From: Nitrospiraceae bacterium
Lineage (GTDB): Bacteria > Nitrospirota > Nitrospiria > Nitrospirales > UBA8639
Length of the DNA: 64,000 bases
Direction: 5' to 3'
Assembly (NCBI GenBank): GCA_020632635.1
Contig: JACKFE010000001.1
Coordinates: 744,001-808,000, forward strand
The position numbers and the translations under genes were made by a program. Below, piece after piece: positions 8,904 to 18,655 of the stretch. The notes under the pieces are model-generated. The model was given only the letters and a program-made list of their open reading frames with translations. It ran no database searches and had not been told where the DNA came from. Position 1 is the first letter of the stretch; every line of letters begins with the position of its first letter.

Positions 8904-9275
8904 ATGAAAAATGGAACGAAACAGGTTGAGATGGAAACGGCCATTCGAAATGCCATCATCAAATTCGAGCAGGAATTTATGGGACGGGGACCAAGCGATG
9001 TCAGGGCCTTTATCCTTCGTGACATTATCTTAATTCGATTGAAAGGGGTATTAACCCAGGCGGAGCGCCAACTTGCCAAAAGTAACGAGGGCATCGCCAT
9101 GGTAAAACAAATGAGGCAAAATTTGATTTCTCAAGGCAGGGACCAACTCTGCCGGCAAATTCTGGAAATTACCGGTGCGGAAACCACGGCCCTGTTTACC
9201 GATATTGATGCCAAAATCGGAGAACGGGTCATTGTCGTCACATTGGATCGAGACTTGGAATCCACGCTTATGTAA
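8904..9275 (+). CDS. mpsC: MpsC-like protein (DUF2294)
   Basis: A 123-residue soluble protein of the DUF2294/MpsC family. The pattern FEQEFMGRGPSDVRAFILRD, followed by IRLKGVLTQAERQLAK and a C-terminal half ending VIVVTLDRDLE, fits family members. These typically read F-G-x-G-P...G-x-L-T-x-x-E-x-x-L. In staphylococci, the membrane-potential-generating system MpsABC consists of DabB- and DabA-like proteins and this third component, whose role is not settled. It is divergent from dabA, which supports functional association. The ribosome binding site in front of 8904 is weak; an alternative in-frame ATG lies at 8931. Confidence 0.75.
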   Translation: MKNGTKQVEMETAIRNAIIKFEQEFMGRGPSDVRAFILRDIILIRLKGVLTQAERQLAKSNEGIAMVKQMRQNLISQGRDQLCRQILEITGAETTALFTDIDAKIGERVIVVTLDRDLESTLM

Positions 9276-9343
9276 CACCTTCTTTCTTCTGGCAAGTGCT
9301 TCCCGTCTCTTGACTTCTCAAATTTTTGCCTTACCTTTTAGAT

Positions 9344-10021
9344 ATGGCTCACGCACGTACTCTTACCCACGATGAGATTAAGGCTTCGGAAGCCGCATTT
9401 AGAGGTTTACCATTCAATCCCAAATGGTCCAATTCTGCTAAATTGGTGTATGACGGGATAATCCAAGCATTGGGGCATGCTCCCATTACTGGGAGTGAGG
9501 ATGCTTCATCGTCTGAATCGTCGGACCTAGATCCGACGGGCCTGGAGGAGTCCAACCAAGAGCAGGAGACCCTACCGGAAGGAGGGGATGAGGCGGACGA
9601 TATTCCCACGTTAACTTTAACAACAGGTTCTTTCCCTTTGACATGTCGAAAGGATGCCATTCAATCCGGAATCGTCAAAGATGCCACTCCGGCAGCCAAA
9701 CGCATTGGCTTGGATTATCCCGTGGGACTCACCAATGCCCTCTGGAACCACTATGTCGCTTTTTCGGATGATGCCTCGGAAGACCATATCACATCTCGTC
9801 TGCAGGATATGATGGTTGGGGTCCGCTTACGATTGGCCAGCTTAAAGGAAGCTGTCCCATTTATTGATGTTCCAATATTGCTCCAGTTTCCTCCGGAACC
9901 CATTCCTCAATTAAATCTGGTGTTTGCCCTCTTTCACCGGGATCCTGAAGAAGGTCAATGTCTCTTACTGATTCATCCGAGCGAGATTTTTTCTCCTCGC
10001 CAAAATATTTCCAACAACTGA
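9344..10021 (+). CDS. Hypothetical protein with DUF6573-like C-terminal domain
   Basis: About 225 residues from the ATG at 9344. Residues about 1-50 are basic and unrecognised. Residues about 50-85 form an acidic, Ser/Glu-rich low-complexity linker. The C-terminal part (TCRKDAIQSGIVKDAT, then GLDYPVGLTNALWNHYV and RLQDMMVGVRLRLAS) resembles the DUF6573 pattern of small proteins that read D-A-x-x-x-G-x-L-x-D-x-T...P-V-x-x-T-x-x-L-W. These are found in phage- and plasmid-borne as well as chromosomal genes and have no known function. It follows mpsC by about 70 bp on the same strand and could be co-transcribed. Confidence 0.6.
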   Translation: MAHARTLTHDEIKASEAAFRGLPFNPKWSNSAKLVYDGIIQALGHAPITGSEDASSSESSDLDPTGLEESNQEQETLPEGGDEADDIPTLTLTTGSFPLTCRKDAIQSGIVKDATPAAKRIGLDYPVGLTNALWNHYVAFSDDASEDHITSRLQDMMVGVRLRLASLKEAVPFIDVPILLQFPPEPIPQLNLVFALFHRDPEEGQCLLLIHPSEIFSPRQNISNN

Positions 10022-10313
10022 CGATTTCTTTCTACTCCACCCGATCGTTTTTTAGTAAGAAAAATAGACAGTTCCCCAGGCCAACGCACAGATTGGCTCA
10101 AGAAGTTCTTGGATAGTCTTATCCCTCAAACATCTTCAGTGGAGCATTGCTTGCAACTTATTCCGCTCCTAGTTCTACCCCTCGGATTCATGCCGATGGA
10201 TTTCTTCTGCGATCATCAGTCTATTTCTGGAAGAATTTGCTCAGCGAGGTGCTGGAACGGGAGTGAGTATGATACGCTGAAGTTTCGTGAAACAATTTCC
10301 GATCGGCTATGCC

Positions 10314-10754
10314 ATGAACGACAAACTGTGGCTTCAAATCAATGCGGTGTTGGGAAGTCTGGTGGTAGCCATCGGGCTTTGGTTATTGGTCGGAGCCTTT
10401 CCGGTAATTTTGGGGGTAACGTTGACCATCTGCCTGGCCATGGTCTTGGCTTGGCAATGTCCATCGATTGGCTACATTTGGTCAATCAGCACCCTTCTCT
10501 TAGGACTGGAAAGCTTTGCTTGGCCGGTACTCCAGATGGTGGACCTTCGAAAATTGGGTCCCGAACCTCCCTTGGAAGACTTACAGCGAATTTTTACCGC
10601 TGTGCTATTTGGCCTCTTTTCAGGAGTGTTTTGGATGACGTTTGCCTATGGCATTTTCAAACGGACTCGTGGGGACGCGACTTCCTCCAAACCGGTCGAC
10701 ACCCAATCCTCCCCTTCACAGAACAGGAAAAAACCTTCAAAGAAGTCACGATAA
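10314..10754 (+). CDS. Small membrane protein of unknown function
   Basis: About 146 residues from the ATG at 10314; a GTG at 10287 is an alternative. Four hydrophobic segments are visible (around INAVLGSLVVAIGLWLLVG, FPVILGVTLTICLAMVLAW, IWSISTLLLGLESFAW and FTAVLFGLFSGVFWMTFAYG). A positively charged Ser/Lys-rich tail follows. I do not recognise the family. It converges on priA with a 25-bp gap. Confidence 0.6.
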   Translation: MNDKLWLQINAVLGSLVVAIGLWLLVGAFPVILGVTLTICLAMVLAWQCPSIGYIWSISTLLLGLESFAWPVLQMVDLRKLGPEPPLEDLQRIFTAVLFGLFSGVFWMTFAYGIFKRTRGDATSSKPVDTQSSPSQNRKKPSKKSR

Positions 10755-10779
10755 TCCCAGGGACCGCCTAGAAAATTTC

Positions 10780-13053
10780 TTATTGGATGTCCAGAGGATC
10801 CACATGGATTTCCAGGACTACGGGCATTGTTGGAAACCGTTGATGAAAATCCCGCTGAAGCTCCTCCATCTGTTGTTGGACAAACATGAAATTTGTCGTT
10901 TTGACTAAAAACAACGTCCTCGTTTTTTGAGTGCCTCCTGACTTCTTTGAAGAAATAGGACCGAGCAGACTGTCTCGATGCCCTTGCCCTTTCATAAGAT
11001 CCGCGACGCTTGCGGCCGGGAACAGATGCCGAAGTTTTGTCTGAAAAAATTCCACCACTATCGCCACTTTAGCCGGTGAGGTACCGGTGATCACCAGGAG
11101 AAAAAGGTGGGAAAAAGGGGGATATCCCAACAGTTCACGTAAAACCAACTCTTGATCATAAAATACGTGAGGATCCTGTTTGCTAATAGCCTGAAGAACA
11201 TGGTGATCCGGCATTCGTGTTTGAAGAACAACTTCCGCCCCCACCGATCCACGGTCAGCCATTCGAACTGCACGCACCAAAGTCTGGTAGGTCCGTTCGG
11301 CCGAACGGAAATCTGGAATTTGCAATCCCAAATCTGCCTGAGGCATACCCACCAAAGCCGCCCTTGGGACATTCATTCGGTGAAATAACCATTCGGTCCC
11401 AATAAGAATCCGGATATTTCCTCGCCGAAAATCCGACAAAATCTCCTCAGCCTCCCGATCACTTTTCACCTGTTCTCGATCAAATCGGGCCGCCCCCATA
11501 GAAGGGAAAAGACGCTTGACTTCCTCCTCTACACGTTGTGTCCCCACACCCGAAAACCGGAATACCGTCCCCTGGCATACGGCACACACCTCCGGGGTTG
11601 TTTCGGTATGACCGCAATAGGTACAGAGCAATCGAGGAGGGCGTTGATACAGTTTTAACATGACCTGACAAACCGGACAGACGGGGGTATGGCCGCAATC
11701 TTTACATAATAAGCCGTGCGAAAACCCTTTTCGGTTCAAAAATATAATCACGGACTCACCCCGTCCCAGGGTTTCTGACATTTTGTCCTGCAAGCACGGA
11801 GATAGAATAGTGCCGAACGGCAGTTGCCGGATATCGATCATGTCAATGGTCGGCAACGGCAGTCGCTCGGCCATGGAGGGAAAGGTTCGTGCATCAGGAA
11901 AATGGGCATAGGCTTCCAGCGAGGGCAATGGAGTAGCATACACGAGGACGGCGGACTCCAGGGTTGCCCGCATCCTTGACACTTCTCGAGCGTGATAGTA
12001 GGGAACATGCTCTTCCTGATAGGACGCATCTTCTTCGCATTCCATCCAAATTAAACCAACATCAGGAAGAGGGAGAAAGAGAGCCGATCGAGTTCCAAGC
12101 ACCACATCTCGTTCACCGCGCTGGATACATCCCCATTCCTCCACCTTTCGGGATGACGTCAAATTTCCATGATAGATCCCTACCCGTTCACCCCACACAC
12201 ACCGACATCGGGACGCAAGAGCTTCGACCCCATGAATTTCCGGCACTAAAATAATCGCCCGTCGATTTCGAACGAGCACCTTGGTAATCGCTTCCCGGAG
12301 ACCAGCCCAGCGAGATTCCTCTGATGCCACATAGAGATATTCTCCAAAGATGTCCGATTGCAGAGCCCGCCTGATGTGGTCCATCTCAAGCGGCATGCCA
12401 ACCATAGATTCCGTGGCCACAGGATCCGAATCGAAGGCAAGAGAGGCGGGTGGCACATCACTGAGACCGGCCACATCCTTCATAAAGGTCACGCTGGAAG
12501 GAGACTGAATCGCACGCTCTTCTATCCATCCTTTTTTCTTCAGCCGATCAAATGTCGCTGGCTTGACCTTTGCCAAACGACAAAACGTCGAGCGGAGGAG
12601 ACCTTTGGGACGACGTTCCAATAATCGAATAGCCGAAAGATCTTCATTCGAAATGTGGCTCTCATCAAAAGCCTTTCGCCCCTCATCTGTGAGAAATACC
12701 CGGCTGGTTGCCTTTCCTGATCGAGGCGGAAGGATCAGAGATAAACAGGAGGAGAAAGGCACCACATAATAGGCGGCAATTTGCTGAATCAGTTGAATTA
12801 ATATGGAATTCAGCGGATGATTCACTCCTCCGGATTCCACCGCAATCACATCCCGGCAAGCCTGGCTCCGTGACGGCCAACCGGCTCTATCGGAACTTGT
12901 TGGCAGGCAACGCGCGACGACTCCGGAAACTACAGCATGCCCGAGTGGCACAAGGACCGGACTGCCGACCTTTACTGTCCCCTGAAACGAAACAGGAACA
13001 TGATAGGTAAAGACCCGATACTGACGGCTTGGCAACACGACATCGACAAACAT
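10780..13053 (-). CDS. priA: Primosomal protein N' (PriA) with degenerate helicase motifs
   Basis: A 757-residue PriA, which normally reloads the replicative helicase at stalled forks. The N-terminal DNA-binding part begins MFVDVVLPSRQYRVFTYHVP. The zinc region is intact, with four CxxC pairs (CKDCGHTPVCPVCQ and CTYCGHTETTPEVCAVCQ). The ATPase core is not. The Walker A slot (residues about 241-252) reads YVASEESRWAGL with no GKT. The DEEHD box reads ECEED (338-342). The SATP motif is altered to YATP-LPS, and the GRAGR finger motif reads RAVRMADRG. GTRSALF and the FRSAER segment remain. It may therefore lack ATP-driven helicase activity, as reported for actinobacterial PriA, while keeping a structural primosome role. 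Confidence 0.9.
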   Translation of the reverse strand: MFVDVVLPSRQYRVFTYHVPVSFQGTVKVGSPVLVPLGHAVVSGVVARCLPTSSDRAGWPSRSQACRDVIAVESGGVNHPLNSILIQLIQQIAAYYVVPFSSCLSLILPPRSGKATSRVFLTDEGRKAFDESHISNEDLSAIRLLERRPKGLLRSTFCRLAKVKPATFDRLKKKGWIEERAIQSPSSVTFMKDVAGLSDVPPASLAFDSDPVATESMVGMPLEMDHIRRALQSDIFGEYLYVASEESRWAGLREAITKVLVRNRRAIILVPEIHGVEALASRCRCVWGERVGIYHGNLTSSRKVEEWGCIQRGERDVVLGTRSALFLPLPDVGLIWMECEEDASYQEEHVPYYHAREVSRMRATLESAVLVYATPLPSLEAYAHFPDARTFPSMAERLPLPTIDMIDIRQLPFGTILSPCLQDKMSETLGRGESVIIFLNRKGFSHGLLCKDCGHTPVCPVCQVMLKLYQRPPRLLCTYCGHTETTPEVCAVCQGTVFRFSGVGTQRVEEEVKRLFPSMGAARFDREQVKSDREAEEILSDFRRGNIRILIGTEWLFHRMNVPRAALVGMPQADLGLQIPDFRSAERTYQTLVRAVRMADRGSVGAEVVLQTRMPDHHVLQAISKQDPHVFYDQELVLRELLGYPPFSHLFLLVITGTSPAKVAIVVEFFQTKLRHLFPAASVADLMKGQGHRDSLLGPISSKKSGGTQKTRTLFLVKTTNFMFVQQQMEELQRDFHQRFPTMPVVLEIHVDPLDIQ

Positions 13054-13219
13054 ACAATCCTTTTTGTACCAGCTAACGGATGCAGATCATAACAGTCACC
13101 GATGTCCTTCACCACGGAACCTTCTGAAATCGGAGAACGAGACGAGGAAGCAACGCGGCAGGAAAAACTCATTTGGAAATACCAACACTCTCTCAGAAAA
13201 TAACGAGGAGTATCAGTAC

Positions 13220-13315
13220 GTGGACGGGTTAGCTTTTTTGGGTCTTTTAGCTATCATCATCGGACTTGTGGGAGTCGTGATCCTCTGGAAAAGCAGGAAT
13301 CGTTCGAGGCCGTAA
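13220..13315 (+). CDS. Candidate 31-residue single-span membrane protein
   Basis: A GTG at 13220 preceded nine bases upstream by GAGGAG would give a 31-residue protein with one hydrophobic helix (LAFLGLLAIIIGLVGVVILW) and a basic tail (KSRNRSRP). The frame is open further upstream to 13064, but that part is unremarkable. It resembles the small accessory subunits of membrane complexes in size and topology only. No function can be assigned. Confidence 0.4.
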   Translation: MDGLAFLGLLAIIIGLVGVVILWKSRNRSRP

Positions 13316-13367
13316 ACCTCTGCCACCCCTGACTTTCACACGACATCGATGCCGCCACAGACCCAGC

Positions 13368-14753
13368 TTAATCATCGGGCATTTTTTTCAATCGTCGATC
13401 CAATGCGAACCGGGTAATGCCCAATTGCTTTGCCGCCAGGCTTTTATTGTAATCCGAGACCCGCATAACTTCTTCAATCACCGCCCCTTCAATGTCTGCC
13501 AACGTATGTGTACCTAAAGCCATTTCAATACGAATAACTTGTTGGTCCCCGCAGGTAACCGCCTGAGCTGACGAACGGGATTCTTCATGGACCTCCCGAG
13601 GGAGATCTCCGGGGGTCAAATTTTGACCGCGACAAAAGATGACCGCCCGTTCGATAATATTTTGCAATTCCCGAATATTCCCCGGATAGGTATAACGCTC
13701 CAGTAACCGTTGAGCTTCCGCATCAATTTCACGAATGTCCTTCCCGATCTCCTGGCTCTGCCGGATCAAAGCCTGCACACTGAGAGGAATAATATCTTCT
13801 ATCCGTTCCCGCAAGGGGGGCAATTGCAAGGAGACCACATTCAGCCGGAAAAACAGATCCTCCCTAAACATTCCCTGACTCACTTCCTTCTTCAGATCAC
13901 GATTCGTGGCCGCGATCAGGCGGAAATCCACTTCGATATCTTCCCTCCCCCCTAATCGCTTAAACGAACGTTCCTGCAAAACCCGCAATAATTTGGCCTG
14001 CATCGCCAAATTGAGATCCCCGATTTCGTCAAGAAACAGGGTTCCGCCTTCAGCCTGTTCACATAATCCCGGTTTGCGTTGATTGGCACCGGTGAACGCC
14101 CCACGTTCATAACCAAATAATTCACTTTCAAACAACTCTTGGGGAATCGCCGTACAATTCACCCCCACAAATGGGGCGTGACGTCGCACGCCGTTATGAT
14201 GGAGCACCCGAGCCACAAATTCCTTGCCGGTGCCGGTTTCCCCATTCAGCAAGACGGTCGTTTTGGCGTTTTGCGCCATCTCCTGGATCTGACCGACTAA
14301 TTCCTTCATGCTGGCGCTATTGGCAATCAAATGCTGGAACGAAAATCGTTCGACAATATCTTTCGTCTCGAAATCCACCCGCCGCCGGAGACTCAGGTAC
14401 TCGAGGGCTCGACCAATGACGGGTTCCACGCCTGAAAAATCCACGCTTTTGATCAAAAAATCATATGCCCCTAATTTCATGGCCTCCACGGCATCTTCCA
14501 CCGTCCCATAGGCGGTCAGAAGTATCACCAGAGTTTGGTGAGTTTTTGAGCGAAGTTGTTTTAGAGTTTCCAGCCCACTCAACCCGGTCATTTTCAAATC
14601 TAATAAAATCAGATCTGGCACATCATGATCCAAGGCGGAGAGGAGGGCTTCCCCAGAATCGAAACTTTTCACATGATGGTGTTTCGCTAACCGCCGACTG
14701 AGTGCTTGTCGAACCACGTCATCATCATCGGTCACAAAGATCGTCGCGCGCAT
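13368..14753 (-). CDS. Sigma-54-dependent response regulator, NtrC family
   Basis: A 461-residue regulator with receiver, AAA+ and Fis-type DNA-binding domains. The receiver (residues 1-120) has the acidic pocket TDDDD, the phospho-acceptor in LLDLKMTG, and Lys in DFLIKSVDF. The AAA+ domain has GETGTGKE (Walker A), GAFTGA (sigma-54 contact) and GGTLFLDEIGDL (Walker B). The C-terminus NKSLAAKQLGITRFALDRRLKKM is the helix-turn-helix. It lies three bases after the sensor kinase gene, so the two form a two-component pair. The targets are unknown; it is one candidate for the palindromes found at 20-34 kb. Confidence 0.95.
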   Translation of the reverse strand: MRATIFVTDDDDVVRQALSRRLAKHHHVKSFDSGEALLSALDHDVPDLILLDLKMTGLSGLETLKQLRSKTHQTLVILLTAYGTVEDAVEAMKLGAYDFLIKSVDFSGVEPVIGRALEYLSLRRRVDFETKDIVERFSFQHLIANSASMKELVGQIQEMAQNAKTTVLLNGETGTGKEFVARVLHHNGVRRHAPFVGVNCTAIPQELFESELFGYERGAFTGANQRKPGLCEQAEGGTLFLDEIGDLNLAMQAKLLRVLQERSFKRLGGREDIEVDFRLIAATNRDLKKEVSQGMFREDLFFRLNVVSLQLPPLRERIEDIIPLSVQALIRQSQEIGKDIREIDAEAQRLLERYTYPGNIRELQNIIERAVIFCRGQNLTPGDLPREVHEESRSSAQAVTCGDQQVIRIEMALGTHTLADIEGAVIEEVMRVSDYNKSLAAKQLGITRFALDRRLKKMPDD

Positions 14754-14756
14754 GGA

Positions 14757-16688
14757 TTACACCGTTAGAGGTTGAGGTTGCAATTGACAGGGTAACCAGA
14801 TGGAAATAGTGGTCCCATGTCCCTCCTGACTTTCCGCATGAATTTCCCCGCCATGGGATTCAATGATATTCCGGCAGATGGCCAGTCCCAGCCCCGTCCC
14901 ACGAATTTTCCCGATGGTAAAAAATGGCTCAAAGATCCGTGGAAGCGCACTGGGGCTGATCCCTTTTCCATTATCCACCACGCGAAGTCGGACACCCAAT
15001 TCCTGCTCATACAGTTCCTCCGCCAAAAACAATCCCAAGTGCCCCTGAGGTGCCACCGCTTCAATGGCGTTTTGTATAATATTCAGAATGACTTGCTTGA
15101 GCTGATCCCGATCGGCCCGAATCGCTGGTAACTGGACGGGAGGATCAAAACTCACACAGACCGCTTTTTCTTTTAAGGGTCCTCCCAATACGTGGAGGGA
15201 TTCCTGAATAAGATCTGCCAGCGAAAAGGTCAAGGGTAACAAGTCACGAGGGCGAGCAAAATCCACAATTTGATTGACGATTCGATCCAATCGACGGGTT
15301 TCCTTGAGGATGATCTGCAAATCCTCATGCCGGGAATCGCTTGGCTCAAAATCTTCCAAGAGCAAGGTGGCTGTCGACCCAATGCCCACGAGCGGATTTC
15401 GGATTTCATGGGCAATCCCGGCTGCCACTTGACCCAGCGTCGCTAATCGTTCTGCCCGATTCAGTTGGGTGCGCATTTGCTCCATGGCCGTAATATCCAC
15501 GTTAAACCCTTGATACGCCACCGTGCTTCCTGTTTCATCTTTAAGGGGCACTGCTCGGCTTAACACTTTGCGCACGGCTCCGTCCGAATGGAGAAACCGA
15601 AACACACGTTCAAAGGACTGACCCTTCGCCCATGCCCCCTGGAAGGCGGTCCGTACATCTTGCTGTTCGTCCGGATGGATAGCATCCCACATTTGCTCCG
15701 GATCCGGCCGACTATCCGGGTCCATGCCGACAATGACCCAATTTTGGCGACTACTAAACATTAAACGCCCTTTCTCGGCTGCAAAGATCCCAATGGGTGC
15801 GTGGTCTACAATCCCCCGATATTTGGCTTCTGAAATCGATAAGTCATGGTTGACCAGCCGGAGCTCATTTTCTGATTGTTCAATATGCCGAATATACGCC
15901 CGCAGTTGAGTCCCCATAATGCCCATCACCCGGGTTAAATCCCCAATCTCATCCCGGCGGTCCAACACGGGAACATCCGGAATACTCTTTCCAGACACCT
16001 TTTCGACTGTTTTCACCAAGCTTGTCAACGGTCCCGTAATCGAACGAGCAATTAAATGAAGGGGGAGCAGCATCAAAATCAACGCTACCCCACCTCCGCC
16101 GACCACCACAGCCATCAGTACCGACCGATCTGCAGAACTACTCTCCAATGCCTGACGCAAAAGCCCAACCTCCTGCTGATCGAATTGAGCCATTTCCTCC
16201 CGAATCGCCAGCATTAATAATCGGCCTTTCTCGGCCTCAATATAGTCTAAAGCTTCCTCGGTATGTCCCTCTTTGACCCGTTCGATCAACTGATCCTTAT
16301 CGGCCATAAGTTTAATGACTCGTTCTTGCACAGATTCCATCAGCTTTCGTTGGGGTTCAACATCCTTGACCAAATGCTTGAGGGAATTTCCGAGTTGGAG
16401 GACTCGATGTTTGGCCGCCTGATAGGGTTGCAGAAATTGAGGTCCCTTCGTCAGGACAAATCCTCGAAAGCCTGTTTCCAAATCCACAACCAATCGCATA
16501 AATTCTGCCGAGGCCTGCTGAACATGATACACGTCATTCAACCGGTCTTCGTCCAATGAAAACGTCTGGACACTCTTATAGGTCACCACACTCAAAATCA
16601 GGACAGCCAGGATGGGAACAGCCGATACAAAAAGGAGTTTTCTAGCAATGGGAAGATTCAGGAAAAATTTCTTTACCGACATGCTCAT
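14757..16688 (-). CDS. Sensor histidine kinase with CHASE3, HAMP and PAS domains
   Basis: A 643-residue membrane kinase. An N-terminal helix (ARKLLFVSAVPILAVLILSVV) precedes a CHASE3-type sensory region around VVDLETGFRGFVLTKGPQFLQPY. A second helix near residue 200 and a HAMP linker follow, then a PAS domain (residues about 285-405). The HisKA box is GIAHEIRNPLVGIG, with His as phospho-acceptor. The ATPase has N (NIIQNAIEAV), G1 (DNGKGIS), F (EPFFTI) and G2 (GTGLGLAI) boxes, all intact. It is co-transcribed with the NtrC-type regulator behind it. The periplasmic signal it reads cannot be inferred. Confidence 0.95.
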   Translation of the reverse strand: MSMSVKKFFLNLPIARKLLFVSAVPILAVLILSVVTYKSVQTFSLDEDRLNDVYHVQQASAEFMRLVVDLETGFRGFVLTKGPQFLQPYQAAKHRVLQLGNSLKHLVKDVEPQRKLMESVQERVIKLMADKDQLIERVKEGHTEEALDYIEAEKGRLLMLAIREEMAQFDQQEVGLLRQALESSSADRSVLMAVVVGGGGVALILMLLPLHLIARSITGPLTSLVKTVEKVSGKSIPDVPVLDRRDEIGDLTRVMGIMGTQLRAYIRHIEQSENELRLVNHDLSISEAKYRGIVDHAPIGIFAAEKGRLMFSSRQNWVIVGMDPDSRPDPEQMWDAIHPDEQQDVRTAFQGAWAKGQSFERVFRFLHSDGAVRKVLSRAVPLKDETGSTVAYQGFNVDITAMEQMRTQLNRAERLATLGQVAAGIAHEIRNPLVGIGSTATLLLEDFEPSDSRHEDLQIILKETRRLDRIVNQIVDFARPRDLLPLTFSLADLIQESLHVLGGPLKEKAVCVSFDPPVQLPAIRADRDQLKQVILNIIQNAIEAVAPQGHLGLFLAEELYEQELGVRLRVVDNGKGISPSALPRIFEPFFTIGKIRGTGLGLAICRNIIESHGGEIHAESQEGHGTTISIWLPCQLQPQPLTV

Positions 16689-16978
16689 GAACCCATTAAT
16701 TTATTTCGAGTGCATTCTCGTAGGGTAGATTCAAACGATTAGCGATTTCAGTATACCTGAAAGACTCGGGTGATCTCACCGTTTCGGCTGCGTTCTTCGA
16801 ATCCCCATGGTCTTATTCAATGGACCTGCTCTAGCCAACGTGGCAGAACACCGGAGAACCACTGCTTCGGGATAGTGAGGAGCGGCACGCCATGCCCTAG
16901 AGGAAGGGGAAGGGACCAAGTCATGAAGAAAACGATGGAAACATTCGCTTTCGGCAAGATCAAAGCCTGAGCCCGAAC

Positions 16979-18598
16979 TTAATGGGCAACTGGAGATCCC
17001 ACACTGGCACTCGGCAAACCATGTCCTGAAAATTGCCCTGCAACCTCCGGCACATGATGCGTGAGAAATCCCTGGGCATAGTAAGTTTGCGTAACCGGCT
17101 CTAGAAGCACATAGACAGCCAACAGCCCAGTGAAAGTCATGATGACGGTATAAGGAAACGCCATCCACACCATTCGCCCATAGGACAATCTGATAAGCGG
17201 AGCCAGGGTAGAGGTTAAGAGAAAAAGAAATGCCGCCTGACCGTTCGGTGTGGCGACGCTGGGAATATTCGTGCCGGTATTAATGGCTACCGCAATCAAA
17301 TCAAATTGATCACGGGTAATGACCCCCTCATGAAACGCCCGCAACACTTGTTCGATATACACCGTAGCCACAAAGACATTGTCACTAATAGAGGAGAGAA
17401 TCCCGTTCGCCAGATAAAACATCCCGATTTGGTGTTCCCCATCCATGGCCAACACCGCGTGGATAATACCGGCAAACAGTTGCTGTTCTTGAATCACCGC
17501 CACCACAGCAAAAAAAACCACTAATAGCGCGGTAAACGGCAAAGCTTCCTTAAAGGCCTCCCCCAACTGATGTTCCTCAATAATGCCGTTCAAGGCCGTC
17601 ACTCCCACAATCACCGATAACCCAATAATGCCGACCTCTGCCAGATGAAACGCCAACGCCACAATCAACCACACCATGGCGAACCCTTGAACAATCAAAC
17701 GGGCCCGATGACGATGATCCATTTGTCTGGAAGTTTCCTGATCAAATTGCAAAAGGATCTCTCTGACCGCCGAAGGAAGACCGAAGCCATAGCCGAACCA
17801 TCGGAATCGCTCAACCAAAACACACGTCAGAAAACCCATACTGAGGACAGGAAGCGTCACGGGTGACATGCGGATGAAAAACTCCACAAAATTCCATGTG
17901 GCTTTCTCCCCAATTAACAAATTCTGCGGTTCGCCCACTAATGTACAGACCCCCCCCAAGGCCGTTCCCACCGCTCCATGCATGAGAAGATTTCGTAAAA
18001 ACCCACGAAACTCCTCCAAATCTGCTCGATGGAGTGTGCCGACGTCTTGATCCATCGTATGATCATGATCGTCTCGGACACCTTTCCCGGAGGCCACCCG
18101 GTGATACACTTTAAAAAATCCCACCGCCACCGCAATAATCACCGCCGTGACGGTAAGCGCATCCAGGAAAGCCGACAAAAATGCTCCCAAGAAAGAAAAG
18201 AGCAGAGCCAATTTGATCTTGGATCGAACCTGAAGCAAAATTTTCGCAAATACCACCAACAACAAATCTTTCAAAAAATAGATCCCAGCCACCATAAAAA
18301 TCAGTAGAAGGATGACTTGAAAGTTGTTTAACGCCTCATGATACACCGTTTGAGGTTTTGCTAGGCCGATCAGGACTGCCTCCAACGCCAACAACCCGCC
18401 AGGCTGTAACGGATAACTTTTGAGCGCCATGGCGAGTGTAAAGATAAATTCCACAATGAGGACCCACCCCGTCACGAAGGGACCAACGGCATACAACAAG
18501 CAGGGGTTAAGGAGGAGAAAGGCTACAATGGTGGCCTTGTACCACCCTGGGGCATGATCAAGAAAGTTTTGCCCGAAAGCCGAAAATATCGCTGTCAT
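16979..18598 (-). CDS. nhaB: Na+/H+ antiporter NhaB
   Basis: About 539 residues from the ATG at 18598, close to the family length. Long stretches follow the Escherichia coli NhaB pattern: PGWYK near the start, then FTLAMALKSYPLQPGGLLALEA, FMVAGIYFLKDLLL and AAFLSAFLDALTVTAVIIAVAVGFFKVYHRVASG-like segments. Later come EPQNLLIGE and ISDNVFVATVYIEQ. It expels Na+ from the cytoplasm in exchange for protons. It begins about 57 bp after the SulP transporter gene on the same strand and is probably co-transcribed with it. That pairing makes sense if the transporter imports bicarbonate with Na+. Confidence 0.92.
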   Translation of the reverse strand: MTAIFSAFGQNFLDHAPGWYKATIVAFLLLNPCLLYAVGPFVTGWVLIVEFIFTLAMALKSYPLQPGGLLALEAVLIGLAKPQTVYHEALNNFQVILLLIFMVAGIYFLKDLLLVVFAKILLQVRSKIKLALLFSFLGAFLSAFLDALTVTAVIIAVAVGFFKVYHRVASGKGVRDDHDHTMDQDVGTLHRADLEEFRGFLRNLLMHGAVGTALGGVCTLVGEPQNLLIGEKATWNFVEFFIRMSPVTLPVLSMGFLTCVLVERFRWFGYGFGLPSAVREILLQFDQETSRQMDHRHRARLIVQGFAMVWLIVALAFHLAEVGIIGLSVIVGVTALNGIIEEHQLGEAFKEALPFTALLVVFFAVVAVIQEQQLFAGIIHAVLAMDGEHQIGMFYLANGILSSISDNVFVATVYIEQVLRAFHEGVITRDQFDLIAVAINTGTNIPSVATPNGQAAFLFLLTSTLAPLIRLSYGRMVWMAFPYTVIMTFTGLLAVYVLLEPVTQTYYAQGFLTHHVPEVAGQFSGHGLPSASVGSPVAH

Positions 18599-18655
18599 GA
18601 TAATGCGTTTACGCCACAAGCCGCATGGGTGAATAACGAAAACAAGGGATGGAAA

